Assembly (NCBI GenBank): GCA_947500525.1
Contig: CANMSH010000002.1
Span: forward strand, 124,001 to 188,000
DNA from: an uncultured Flavobacteriaceae bacterium
GTDB taxonomy: Bacteria; Bacteroidota; Bacteroidia; Flavobacteriales; Flavobacteriaceae
Direction: 5' to 3'
DNA length: 64,000 nucleotides
Below are positions 1 to 8,326 of this stretch, piece by piece. The notes beneath the pieces are model-generated. The model saw nothing but the letters and a program-made list of their open reading frames with translations, was not told where the DNA came from and did not search any database. The position numbers and the translations under genes were made by a program. Each line of letters begins with the position of its first letter. Position 1 is the first letter of the stretch.

Positions 1-186
1 GTTTTGAATTATAGGAATAGAAAATGCAGCTGTTTTTCCAGTACCCGTTTGTGCACAACCCAAAAGATCTTTCCCAGTGAGTAATATAGGGATAGACTGT
101 TCTTGAATAGGAGTAGGGTGTGTATATCCTTGCTTATCGAGTGCTTTTAGAATTGGCTCGACTAATTGTAAGTCTTTAAATTTCAT
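1..186 (-). CDS. DEAD-box RNA helicase, N-terminal fragment cut by window edge
   Basis: The minus strand encodes the first 62 residues of a DEAD-box ATP-dependent RNA helicase; the rest lies left of base 1. The visible part starts [13 protein letters not shown] and contains the Q motif (PTPIQEQ) and the Walker A motif AQTGTGKT, both in their usual order and spacing. Such proteins unwind short RNA duplexes in ribosome assembly or mRNA turnover; which subfamily this is cannot be told without the C-terminus. It is separate from the complete DEAD-box gene at 11,508-13,262. A promoter-like box lies only six bases before the ATG, so the mRNA may be nearly leaderless. Confidence 0.9.
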   Translation of the reverse strand, partial: MKFKDLQLVEPILKALDKQGYTHPTPIQEQSIPILLTGKDLLGCAQTGTGKTAAFSIPIIQN

Positions 187-492
187 AAGCGGCAAAGGTA
201 GACTAATTGATCCGATAAGTTGTAAAAAGATACTCTTTTGATTATGCCGACGAATTTGTGAAAATTTCAACAATTATTGAAGACCATTATTCCTAAAATA
301 TACTGTTTATATATGATATGTTTTTTATTCTACCACATAAGGATATAGTTTTTGGTAGAAATACAAAAAAAATCAATCTTGAACTACGGTTTGATAGTGT
401 CAATCAAATTATTGTTACTTCAAATCGAGTAAACGTAACGTAAAATATTTCTAAGAAATAGTATTAAGATATCAAACTTTAAGGATGGTGGT
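187..492. other. Intergenic region with an inverted repeat, between divergent genes
   Basis: This 306-base gap separates the leftward helicase from the rightward DUF4249/receptor operon, so it should hold both promoters. The one clear structure is an 8-bp perfect inverted repeat, TTCTACCA at 328-335 and TGGTAGAA at 353-360, with 17 bases between. It could be an operator for the uptake operon or a weak hairpin. No RNA gene, ORF or clear TAnnTTTG box directed at the operon was found. Confidence 0.4.
193..200 (-). promoter_or_regulatory. -7 type promoter box for the DEAD-box helicase
   Basis: On the minus strand the octamer TACCTTTG fits the Bacteroidota -7 consensus TAnnTTTG. It ends six bases before the ATG at 186, which would place the transcript start almost on the start codon. 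No TTG sits at the expected -33 distance, so this rests on one box. Confidence 0.35.
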
Positions 493-1695
493 ATGAATTT
501 CGAAAAAGTAATATTTCAACAAAAGATAAAATCTTTTGCCTTCAATATTTTAATGTTTATAAGTTTATGTATCCTTGTGAGCTGTACAGATCCGGTTATA
601 CCTGAGTTTCAGTTTGAAGAAGAGCTAGTTCATGTCGATGCCTATGTGTCTACTGCAAAAGGTGATTCGTATGCCATTATAACTAAAACAACTAATTTAT
701 CAGGAACCTTTAAAGATCTGTTTGTTAAAGAAGCAAGCGTTTCTTTTAGAAATATAGATACGAATCGAGAGGTGTTTTTAATCGAATCTATAGAAAGTTA
801 TATCGCTCCTACGAACTTTCAAGCATCTATCGGTGAAACTTGGGAACTACTCATTAAAATGCCAGATGGAAGAACGTATAGATCAAAGCCAGAGACGATA
901 ATTGAACCTGTGGGCTTTTCGAACTTGAAGGCATCATACAGTAAAGAATTAGTATTTAATGAAAATGAAAATGCTTTTTTCCCTGGTCATACTGTTTCAA
1001 TAGATTTTAATGACCCAGGAGGAGATAAGAATTATTATTTTTGGAAGTACCGCTCTTTTGAAAAGATCAGTATATGCTCAACATGCTTTGAAGAAATTTT
1101 AAGAGGTGGTGAATGTAATGATAGCCCTGTATCTTCTTTAAGAGGTAGAAATTTAACCTATGCTTGCGATACTAATTGTTGGCAAATTAGATATAACGAA
1201 GACGTACGAATTTTTTCAGATGATTTTATAAATGGTAATTCGGTAAAAAGTTTGCCTGTTGCAGATGTTGTGTTATATACAAAGAATAACATTGTAATAG
1301 AAGTGCAGCAATATTCACTTTCTCCTGCTGCTTATAAATACTACAAGGTGTTAAAAGATCTTGTTGATAATAATGTGGGCTTTAATGCTCCTCCTCCCGC
1401 TGCACTCGTTGGTAATATGTTTAACCCGAATGATAACAGCGAATTTGTCTTAGGTAGGTTTACTGCTGCATCTGCTGTTGTGAAATCTATTTTCATAAAT
1501 AGATCCCGAATTGCAGAGGATCCTGTAGAACGAATAATTAGTGTAGATAATGAGAAGTGCACTGATATTTGTACCGCAGCAGATTGTATGCCTTTTAATG
1601 AACCGCTGCCACCTGAATGTGTCCCAGTAATCAGTACATCCTGTGATGAATCTCGATTTAGAACAGGTATTAGGCCAGAAGGATGGATAGATTAG
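493..1695 (+). CDS. DUF4249 lipoprotein, first of a tandem pair
   Basis: A 400-residue protein of the DUF4249 family, which in Bacteroidota is typically encoded beside TonB-dependent receptors, as here. The N-terminus has a positively charged, hydrophobic signal ending in a lipobox (LCILVSC), so it is probably a lipoprotein working at the outer membrane with the receptor. After the lipobox come an early β-rich domain (PEFQFEEELVHVDAYVS), paired cysteines around residues 195-235, the conserved stretch GRFTAAS and a C-terminal RTGIRPEGWID. The next gene resembles it over its whole length. Ligand unknown; a role in substrate capture is inferred from context. The first 19 residues are unusually long for a signal peptide, so a later start at Met-20 is possible. 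Confidence 0.88.
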   Translation: MNFEKVIFQQKIKSFAFNILMFISLCILVSCTDPVIPEFQFEEELVHVDAYVSTAKGDSYAIITKTTNLSGTFKDLFVKEASVSFRNIDTNREVFLIESIESYIAPTNFQASIGETWELLIKMPDGRTYRSKPETIIEPVGFSNLKASYSKELVFNENENAFFPGHTVSIDFNDPGGDKNYYFWKYRSFEKISICSTCFEEILRGGECNDSPVSSLRGRNLTYACDTNCWQIRYNEDVRIFSDDFINGNSVKSLPVADVVLYTKNNIVIEVQQYSLSPAAYKYYKVLKDLVDNNVGFNAPPPAALVGNMFNPNDNSEFVLGRFTAASAVVKSIFINRSRIAEDPVERIISVDNEKCTDICTAADCMPFNEPLPPECVPVISTSCDESRFRTGIRPEGWID

Positions 1696-1731
1696 TTATA
1701 CGTAGTTTTAATGTAAACTTAATATAAAGTA

Positions 1732-2859
1732 ATGAAGATTTTTAAGTTTTTAGTGTTGTTTTTGTTAGTGAGTTGTGTAGATCCTGTTGTTCCAGAATAT
1801 GAATATAAAGAGGGGTTGATCTTTATTGAAGGTATGGTTTCTACCTCTCAAGGAGGGTCGTATACAAAAATAAGAGAAACAGCATTTTTATCCGGAGATT
1901 TATCAGACCTTCCGGTTAAAGGAGCTCGTGTTCGTTTTCGAAATTCCGTAACAAATGTAGAAGTACCATTAACCGAGTTGGATGATATTTATGTACCTCC
2001 AAATGATTTTAAAGCGTTAATTGGGGAATCATGGGAACTTTTGATCACGTTACAAGATGGAAGGAATTATAAATCAAAACCAGAGAAAACTATTGAACCT
2101 ACACCTTTCGATGATTTAAAAGTAACATATGATCCTGAACTTTTATTTCAAGAAGCTTCCAATACCTTCGCTCCAGGTCATTTTATTACACTTGACGTTG
2201 ACGATCCTGCTGATGAAGAAAATTATTATTTCTGGAAATATCGGGCATTCGAAGAACTGAATAACTGTGGGTTTTGCATAGAATCTGCCTATAGAAATGG
2301 AGGATGTAGGGTGATTGAATTTTATACGTTTAATACTTCGTTTATGTATGCTTGCGAAACAGATTGTTGGAATATTCTTAGTAGTGAAAGTATCAATTTA
2401 TTTTCAGATGAATTCACCAATGGGAAATTAATAGATGATGTGAAGGTTGCCGAAGTTTTGCTGCTTACCAAAGAGAATATTTTAGTTGAAGTTCAGCAAA
2501 TTTCTTTGTCTCCATCGGCGTATAAATTTTATAAGATTTTAAAGGATTTAATAGATAATAATGGAGGTTTCAATTCTCCTCCTCCTGCTGCATTAATTGG
2601 AAATGTATTTAATCCAGACGATAGCGATGAATTTGTCTTAGGTAGGTTTACGGCAGCTTCTACCTATACAAAACCAGTGTTTATTTATCGGTCTGGCATT
2701 CAAGAGAAACCTCTTGTGTCTACTCTTTCTTTTCCATTTGAGGATTGCACTGATGTTTGTTTTGATTGTGCTGCCATATGTATAACTGTTAACGCCGTTC
2801 CATGTGTAGAATCACAATATAGAACAGGTATTAGACCATCAGGATGGATAGATTTATAG
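1732..2859 (+). CDS. DUF4249 lipoprotein, second of a tandem pair
   Basis: A 375-residue paralogue of the upstream gene, 36 bases downstream on the same strand. The short signal MKIFKFLVLFLLVSC ends at the lipobox cysteine. It shares the order of features of the first copy: DPVVPEYEY after the lipid anchor, paired cysteines in the middle (CGFC, then CETDCW), SPSAYKFYKILKDLIDNN, GRFTAAS, and the end RTGIRPSGWIDL. This implies a local duplication followed by divergence. It probably forms an outer-membrane complex with the receptor encoded 20 bases downstream. Ligand is not evident. Confidence 0.88.
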   Translation: MKIFKFLVLFLLVSCVDPVVPEYEYKEGLIFIEGMVSTSQGGSYTKIRETAFLSGDLSDLPVKGARVRFRNSVTNVEVPLTELDDIYVPPNDFKALIGESWELLITLQDGRNYKSKPEKTIEPTPFDDLKVTYDPELLFQEASNTFAPGHFITLDVDDPADEENYYFWKYRAFEELNNCGFCIESAYRNGGCRVIEFYTFNTSFMYACETDCWNILSSESINLFSDEFTNGKLIDDVKVAEVLLLTKENILVEVQQISLSPSAYKFYKILKDLIDNNGGFNSPPPAALIGNVFNPDDSDEFVLGRFTAASTYTKPVFIYRSGIQEKPLVSTLSFPFEDCTDVCFDCAAICITVNAVPCVESQYRTGIRPSGWIDL

Positions 2860-2879
2860 TGAAAATTAAAATTTAATTT

Positions 2880-5300
2880 ATGAAAATACTGCTATCTCTT
2901 GTTGTATCAATCTTATTAATTCATAAGATACAAGCTCAAACGAAAAATTTTGAATTGTCTTTTAAGGTTAAAGATAAAACTACAAATGAAAATTTAGAGA
3001 ATACACAAATCTATATTACTCCATGCAATTGTGGAGGGGTAACAAATGAGATGGGTTTTTTCAAAATCGACCTTCCTGAAGGAACATATAACTTAAACCT
3101 CTCATATATTGGTTTCAAATCTCATGAACAAAAAATTGTATTAAATAGCGATATGTTAATTGAGGTTCTTTTAGAAGAGAGTCAAGAAACTTTATCAAAA
3201 ATAATTATCAATGCAAAGAAAACTAATGATCGCATCGATTCTCCTCAAATGGGAGCTGTTCAATTAAAAGTAGCAAGTATTAAAAAATTACCGTCTGCTT
3301 TAGGCGAAGTTGATGTATTGAAAGGAGTTACCTTATTGGCTGGGGTAAATAATGCAGGAGATATCAGCAACGGACTTTCGGTTCGTGGAGGGTCATTAGA
3401 TCAAAATTTGATATTGTATGATCATGCTCCAATATTTAATCCAACTCATTTATTTGGACTTTTTTCTGTTTTTACTCCAGACGTTTTATCATCTGTAGAT
3501 CTCTATAGAGCAAATATTCCATCAAAATATGGTGGTAGGGTAGCGTCGGTGCTGGACGTAAAAGTAAAGAACCCGTATGTTGACAAATTAAAGTTAAGTG
3601 GTGGTATTGGCCTTGTATCATCTAGAATTGCAGTAGAAACCCCCATAATAAAGGATAAATTGACTATGATCGCTGGAGCAAGAGCAGGATTCACAGATTT
3701 TTTGTTGCCTATTTTTTCCGAAAGACTTAAAAATACAAAAGCTAGATTTAGTGATGCCACTATGAAATTCATGTACCTCCCAACAGATAAGGATCAAATT
3801 ACATTGACAGGGTTTTATAGTAAAGATTTTTACCAACTAGACTTAATAAGTAAAATAGGCAATGTCAACGCTAAAAATAACCAGTATGACTTTGGAATGC
3901 TAAATGGAACGTTGAATTGGTTGCATTCGTTCGAAGATAAGGCTAGTCTAAGAACCATTTTGGTAGGAAGTACCTATACACCTAAAATTCTTTTTCCAGA
4001 ATTTGATTCGAGTAACAAGATTGAATTCGAGTCGAAAATAAATTACCTTAGTCTTATATCCGAATATAAAAAAGAACTAAATGATCAATCCGATTATTCT
4101 GTTGGAATACAGGCAAATAGATATGTTGTAGAACCTGGTAGCCTGAACCCTGGTAGTGCTACGAGTATACTTCCAGTTTCTTTAAACTCAGAAACTAGTT
4201 ATGAGCTCTCAGGATATTTGAATACAAACTGGTCACCAACAAGCAAATTTTCCTTATCGGCTGGATTACGCTATAATTATTATATGTTTTTAGGTCCATA
4301 CACTTTAGCTAGCTTTGATGAAACCGGAGAAACTATAATAAATACAAATGAGTTTAAAAAAGGAGAGTTAGTTAAATCATATGGAGGATTAGAACCTAGA
4401 CTGGGACTTTCATACAAATTGGATGATAGAAGCTCGATAAAGGCCAGTTACGCAAAAGTAAATCAGTATTTACAAAATATATATAATAGTACTACTCCTA
4501 TACCAACATCGCGATGGAAGACGGCTGATATAAATATAAAACCACAAATTGGTGAAACTTATGGCGTTGGTTTTTACCGTGATTTTCGAGAGAATGATAA
4601 GCTTGTTACTATGGGGTTAGAAGGATACTACAGAGATGTGAACAATGTATTAAGTTATAAACCAGGAGCAGATTTTTTTCTTCAAGAGTTTCTAGAAAGA
4701 GATGTGGTGCAAGGCGTTGGCAAAGCTTACGGAATAGAACTGAGCCTAAACAAACCTAAAGGAAAAATTAATGGATGGGTGAATTATACATATTCTAAAA
4801 GTATTTTAAAGTCGTATAATGAGAATTTAGGAGATAGAGTAAACAATAATAAATGGTATCCTTCAGATTTTGATCGAACTCATGTTATTAATAGTACAAT
4901 TAATTTTGAAGGTGATAAATACAATACTTTTAGTTTTAATTTTACAGGACAAACAGGCAGACCATATACCGTTCCTAATGCGGTAATACAAGTTGATGAA
5001 ATAGAGGTTCCAATATTTATAGAACGAAATAATGCGCGACTTCCAACATATCATCGCTTAGATTTTTCCTGGAATGTTCACTTTAGTGGTAGTAAAAAGA
5101 ATAAACGCTGGAGGAATGATTGGACCTTTACTATTTATAATATTTATAGCAGAAAGAATCCGTTTAATATTTATTATAATCAGCGTACCGGAGAAAGATT
5201 CAACTCTACAGTATTTAGAGATAGCCCCTTAGGATCTTACCAATTATCTGCAATAAATAGTCCGTTGTTTTCTTTGACCTATAATTTTACATTTCAGTAA
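2880..5300 (+). CDS. TonB-dependent outer membrane receptor
   Basis: An 806-residue receptor for energised uptake across the outer membrane. It has a signal peptide (MKILLSLVVSILLIHKIQAQ), a carboxypeptidase-regulatory-like domain at roughly residues 25-110, a plug domain at about 130-240 (GLSVRGGSLDQNLILYDHAPIF) and a C-terminal β-barrel with alternating aromatic residues ending SLTYNFTFQ. It is the last gene of an apparent operon with two DUF4249 lipoproteins. No SusD-like gene, polysaccharide-degrading enzyme, ECF sigma factor or FecR anti-sigma gene lies beside it, so a glycan-utilisation role is not supported; a metal chelate, peptide or other small ligand is equally possible. Confidence 0.93.
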   Translation: MKILLSLVVSILLIHKIQAQTKNFELSFKVKDKTTNENLENTQIYITPCNCGGVTNEMGFFKIDLPEGTYNLNLSYIGFKSHEQKIVLNSDMLIEVLLEESQETLSKIIINAKKTNDRIDSPQMGAVQLKVASIKKLPSALGEVDVLKGVTLLAGVNNAGDISNGLSVRGGSLDQNLILYDHAPIFNPTHLFGLFSVFTPDVLSSVDLYRANIPSKYGGRVASVLDVKVKNPYVDKLKLSGGIGLVSSRIAVETPIIKDKLTMIAGARAGFTDFLLPIFSERLKNTKARFSDATMKFMYLPTDKDQITLTGFYSKDFYQLDLISKIGNVNAKNNQYDFGMLNGTLNWLHSFEDKASLRTILVGSTYTPKILFPEFDSSNKIEFESKINYLSLISEYKKELNDQSDYSVGIQANRYVVEPGSLNPGSATSILPVSLNSETSYELSGYLNTNWSPTSKFSLSAGLRYNYYMFLGPYTLASFDETGETIINTNEFKKGELVKSYGGLEPRLGLSYKLDDRSSIKASYAKVNQYLQNIYNSTTPIPTSRWKTADINIKPQIGETYGVGFYRDFRENDKLVTMGLEGYYRDVNNVLSYKPGADFFLQEFLERDVVQGVGKAYGIELSLNKPKGKINGWVNYTYSKSILKSYNENLGDRVNNNKWYPSDFDRTHVINSTINFEGDKYNTFSFNFTGQTGRPYTVPNAVIQVDEIEVPIFIERNNARLPTYHRLDFSWNVHFSGSKKNKRWRNDWTFTIYNIYSRKNPFNIYYNQRTGERFNSTVFRDSPLGSYQLSAINSPLFSLTYNFTFQ

Positions 5301-5417
5301 ATTCATTATTTGAGACTCCAGCTGTTACTATTTGCGGTTTAGTAATGTTTTTTAATCTATCTCGAAAGGCATTTGAAATATTATTTATAATTTAGTTTCC
5401 AACTAATTCAAAGGTCA

Positions 5418-6236
5418 ATGTCAATTGAAGAAAATAATGCCTACATCTTAGGTACCGAAACAGCAGAATTACATCGTTTAGGCTTACAACATCAGGTTTG
5501 GGCAAGTGAAGCTATAAAAGGGTGGGAGCTTGCAGGATTTACCGCCGGTCATACACTATTAGATATGGGGTGTGGTCCTGGTTTTTGTACAACAGAGTTA
5601 GCCTATATTACAGGTACAAAAGGACATGTTATAGGTGTTGATAAATCAGAATACTTCATACGTTTTTTAAAACAAGTTACCGAACAATTTTCTTTAAATA
5701 TCTCTCCGCAATGCGCGGATTTCGATACAATGGTTTTGCCCGAAAGTCAGTTAGATGGTGTATATTCTCGTTGGGCTTTCGCTTGGGTTCCTAATCCCGA
5801 AGAAATTATTGCTAAACTTCATAAAGGGTTGAAAATAGGAGGTACGGTAGTCACGCATGAGTATTTTGATTGGTCTACTTTGCAAACAGTACCACATTTA
5901 CCTGGATTGGCAAAAGCCATTGCCGGGGCTTTACAAAGTTTAAGAGATCAAAACGGCGCAATAGATATTGGAAGAAATTTGCCTATGTATTTTGAAAGTA
6001 ATGGTTTCGAAATTGTAAGTACAAGACCGTTAACCAAAATGGCTACACCCAAAGAATTTACTTGGAACTGGCCTAAAAGTTTCTTTACTATTTATTTTCC
6101 TAAATTAGTTGAATCGGGCTATTTGACCACTCAAGAAGTGACAACTGCGTTGAATGAGTTTGAGAAGTTAGAGTCGGCTCCAGGAGCCACTATATTTTGC
6201 CCAACAATGAGAGAAGTAATTGCTCGTAAATTGTAG
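5418..6236 (+). CDS. Class I SAM-dependent methyltransferase
   Basis: A 272-residue soluble methyltransferase. Motif I is clear near residue 50 (LLDMGCGPGF), followed by an acidic end of β2 (VIGVDKSEYF) and a motif near residue 115 (LDGVYSRWAFAWVPNPEEI) that fits the Methyltransf_11/25 type. The acceptor cannot be inferred. It stands alone after the receptor operon; its stop codon is directly adjacent to the stop of the convergent gene, with no spacer and no obvious terminator between them. Confidence 0.85.
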   Translation: MSIEENNAYILGTETAELHRLGLQHQVWASEAIKGWELAGFTAGHTLLDMGCGPGFCTTELAYITGTKGHVIGVDKSEYFIRFLKQVTEQFSLNISPQCADFDTMVLPESQLDGVYSRWAFAWVPNPEEIIAKLHKGLKIGGTVVTHEYFDWSTLQTVPHLPGLAKAIAGALQSLRDQNGAIDIGRNLPMYFESNGFEIVSTRPLTKMATPKEFTWNWPKSFFTIYFPKLVESGYLTTQEVTTALNEFEKLESAPGATIFCPTMREVIARKL

Positions 6237-6761
6237 TTAATAATTGTTTTTTAAAGAATGCGTGTGATGTTCGGTATGATGTGCAGTCCACATGACCAAT
6301 TCACGAACGGGCATCTTACCCATTAGCGGATGTGGTAAAATTAGATTATCTAAATTTCTATCTTTCCATTTCCGAGTTTTATGTTGAAGTTTTTTATTCT
6401 GAATTTTAAGATTCGTAATAATTGCTTCCTTCTTTGCTAAAGAAGGCGCTTTTAAGTTTTGGTTAAACTTTTGTGCTCTATCTAGATTTTGAGATAGTTT
6501 ATCTTCATAACGTTTAGCCACGACATCGTAAGAACGTAGTTCTCTATTTGAGGTGCCATATTTATATTTGAGAAGAAAACTAGGGAAACTCATAGCATGG
6601 TTTAAGCGTTGTAGACTGTTTAATAAATGCTGTGTATGCTGACCTACAGTCCATTTACCTTTTGGAGCACTCGTCCATTTTTCTTCAGGTTGATTTTCTA
6701 ACCAATCAAAAAGTTCTTGATGTTTTTGTTCAAGTATTTCGGCAATAGCTTTTTTGTCCAT
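6237..6761 (-). CDS. DinB-fold protein
   Basis: A 174-residue protein of the DinB/YfiT four-helix superfamily. Histidines that could bind a metal are seen at GQHTQHLL in the first half and in the C-terminal MWTAHHTEHHTHSL. Many relatives are thiol-dependent transferases or have no known activity; none can be assigned here. A second DinB-like gene lies 48 bases upstream on the same strand and the two may be co-transcribed. The 3' end abuts the convergent methyltransferase gene. Confidence 0.82.
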   Translation of the reverse strand: MDKKAIAEILEQKHQELFDWLENQPEEKWTSAPKGKWTVGQHTQHLLNSLQRLNHAMSFPSFLLKYKYGTSNRELRSYDVVAKRYEDKLSQNLDRAQKFNQNLKAPSLAKKEAIITNLKIQNKKLQHKTRKWKDRNLDNLILPHPLMGKMPVRELVMWTAHHTEHHTHSLKNNY

Positions 6762-6809
6762 AAATAAGAGCTTAGAAGTACTAAATATAAGAAAAACACC
6801 GAAATAGTC

Positions 6810-7358
6810 TTATAAATCATCTGTAAAATGTCCGCCATGTTTCCCTTGCCCGAATTTCTGATCGTTATAATTCTTTGACTGATTTTTAGGAATAGAGAGG
6901 CTTTTCCATGTATTGTTTTTAATTAGAGTTCCAATAAAAACAATTTGACCAACATGATAGGCGTAATGCGCAAGTTGTCTATTAATGGCATCAATAACGA
7001 ATTGTTCTTGATTACGAATATAAATGGTACGATTAAGGTCTTCCGCCTTGAGCGGAGTAATAGCATCAAATAAACATTGCCAACCTTTTTCCCAAGCGGT
7101 TATCATTTCGGATTTTGACAAATAGCTATCCTCGAACTCGCGATCGCGTTGTCGCCATTTTTTTTCTCCATCCTCACTTAAAAAGTTGGTCCAACGTGAG
7201 AGCATATTACCAACGAGATGTTTTACAACAATGGAGATGTTATTACTGTAGGAATTATATTTCCAATGAATATCTTCGTTATTGAGTTGTGCAAAAGTTC
7301 TATCTCCTAAACTTTTGTAATAGTAAAATTGTTTACGCGTTCCTTCTAGATAGTTCAT
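6810..7358 (-). CDS. DUF1572 (DinB-like) protein
   Basis: A 182-residue protein of the DUF1572 group, a branch of the DinB-like metal-binding helical bundles. It begins MNYLEGTRKQFYYYKSLGDRTF. Candidate metal-binding histidines occur in IVVKHLVGNM and in the C-terminal segment RQLAHYAYHVGQIVFIG. I chose the ATG at 7358 because a longer reading from 7367 would begin with TTG inside the terminator of the upstream MsrB operon. Function is unknown for this family; the neighbouring DinB gene suggests a small paralogous pair. Confidence 0.82.
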   Translation of the reverse strand: MNYLEGTRKQFYYYKSLGDRTFAQLNNEDIHWKYNSYSNNISIVVKHLVGNMLSRWTNFLSEDGEKKWRQRDREFEDSYLSKSEMITAWEKGWQCLFDAITPLKAEDLNRTIYIRNQEQFVIDAINRQLAHYAYHVGQIVFIGTLIKNNTWKSLSIPKNQSKNYNDQKFGQGKHGGHFTDDL

Positions 7359-7365
7359 ACAAGAC

Positions 7366-7395
7366 AAAAAAGAGCTCCCAAAATTTGAGAACTCT
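7366..7395 (-). terminator. Intrinsic terminator of the hydrolase-MsrB-MsrB operon
   Basis: On the minus strand, arms AGAGTTCTC and GGGAGCTCT pair over nine positions (two G-U pairs) around a short A/T loop and are followed by a run of T. It lies just downstream of the last MsrB gene and overlaps the leader of the DUF1572 gene. Confidence 0.6.
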
Positions 7396-7421
7396 AATTT
7401 AATTAATATAATTCAATCTAT

Positions 7422-7817
7422 TTATGTTGTCTTTACAAACTTTATGGAACTTGTATTCACACAATACCGTTTTCCCGTAGTATCTTTAGGACCATCGTCA
7501 AAAATATGACCAATATGTCCATCACATGCTGCACATGTAATTTCAGTACGTATCATACCATGACTTAAATCTCTCGTCATTTCGATTGTACCCTGGATGG
7601 CATCATCAAAAGAAGGCCAACCACAATGTGATTCATATTTACTTTCTGATTTAAACAATTGATTATCACAGGCTCTACAATGATAGGTGCCTTTTTCGAA
7701 ATGTTTTGTATATCCGTCATTACCAGGTCTATCGGTGCCTTTTTGACGTAGCACAAAATATTCTTGTTCGGTCAATTGAGCTTTCCATTCAGCTTCTGTT
7801 TTTTTTATCTTTGACAT
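7422..7817 (-). CDS. msrB: Peptide-methionine (R)-S-oxide reductase, cytoplasmic
   Basis: A 131-residue MsrB that reduces the R-epimer of methionine sulfoxide in proteins. The two zinc-binding pairs are CRAC and CAAC (the second followed by DGHIGH), and the catalytic cysteine is in RYCVNTSSIKF near the C-terminus. Length is standard for a single-domain MsrB and no signal peptide is seen, so it should act in the cytoplasm. It is the last gene of a three-gene operon; only four bases separate it from the upstream exported MsrB. The two copies probably serve two cell compartments. Confidence 0.95.
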   Translation of the reverse strand: MSKIKKTEAEWKAQLTEQEYFVLRQKGTDRPGNDGYTKHFEKGTYHCRACDNQLFKSESKYESHCGWPSFDDAIQGTIEMTRDLSHGMIRTEITCAACDGHIGHIFDDGPKDTTGKRYCVNTSSIKFVKTT

Positions 7818-7821
7818 AGAC

Positions 7822-8322
7822 TTATTCTTTTTCAGGAGTAAACTTTAAAGCAACTCCGTTAATGCAGTGTCTTTGCCCTGTTGTTTTTGCTGGACCGTCG
7901 TTAAAGACATGACCTAAATGTCCTCCACATGTAGCGCATAACAACTCGTTTCTTGCAACGCCAATTTTATAATCAACATCGGTTTCTATACTATTTTTGA
8001 TAGCTCGATCGAAGGAAGGCCAACCTGTACCTGAATCAAATTTATGTTGAGACTCATAAAGGGGTGTGTCACATCCTGCACATGAATAGACACCTTTATC
8101 GTATTTTTTGTTTAATTCACTTGTAAAGGGCCTTTCTGTACCTGCTTGTCTTAATACATAAAATTGCATCGCCGACAAGTCTTTTTTCCATTCATTTTCT
8201 GATTTAGTAACCTTGTAGGTTTTAGAAGTTTTATTTTTTGTGTCAGTATTTTTTTTATCCTGAGCGGTTGAGGTACAACTAACTGCTAAAAATACTAGTG
8301 TAATAAAGAATAAATGTTTCAT
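7822..8322 (-). CDS. msrB: Peptide-methionine (R)-S-oxide reductase, lipoprotein form
   Basis: A 166-residue MsrB with an N-terminal lipoprotein signal (MKHLFFITLVFLAVSC) and a short lysine/threonine-rich linker before the catalytic domain. Zinc pairs are CAGC and CATC (the second followed by GGHLGH); the catalytic cysteine is in RHCINGVALKF. The signal places it in the periplasm, where it would repair oxidised methionines of envelope proteins. It sits four bases after the α/β-hydrolase gene and four bases before the cytoplasmic MsrB. Confidence 0.94.
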   Translation of the reverse strand: MKHLFFITLVFLAVSCTSTAQDKKNTDTKNKTSKTYKVTKSENEWKKDLSAMQFYVLRQAGTERPFTSELNKKYDKGVYSCAGCDTPLYESQHKFDSGTGWPSFDRAIKNSIETDVDYKIGVARNELLCATCGGHLGHVFNDGPAKTTGQRHCINGVALKFTPEKE

Positions 8323-8326
8323 TGAT

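Noticed and set aside
2880-5300. The receptor as part of a polysaccharide utilisation locus
   Set aside because: No SusD-like protein, glycoside hydrolase or hybrid two-component regulator is nearby; the partners are DUF4249 proteins.
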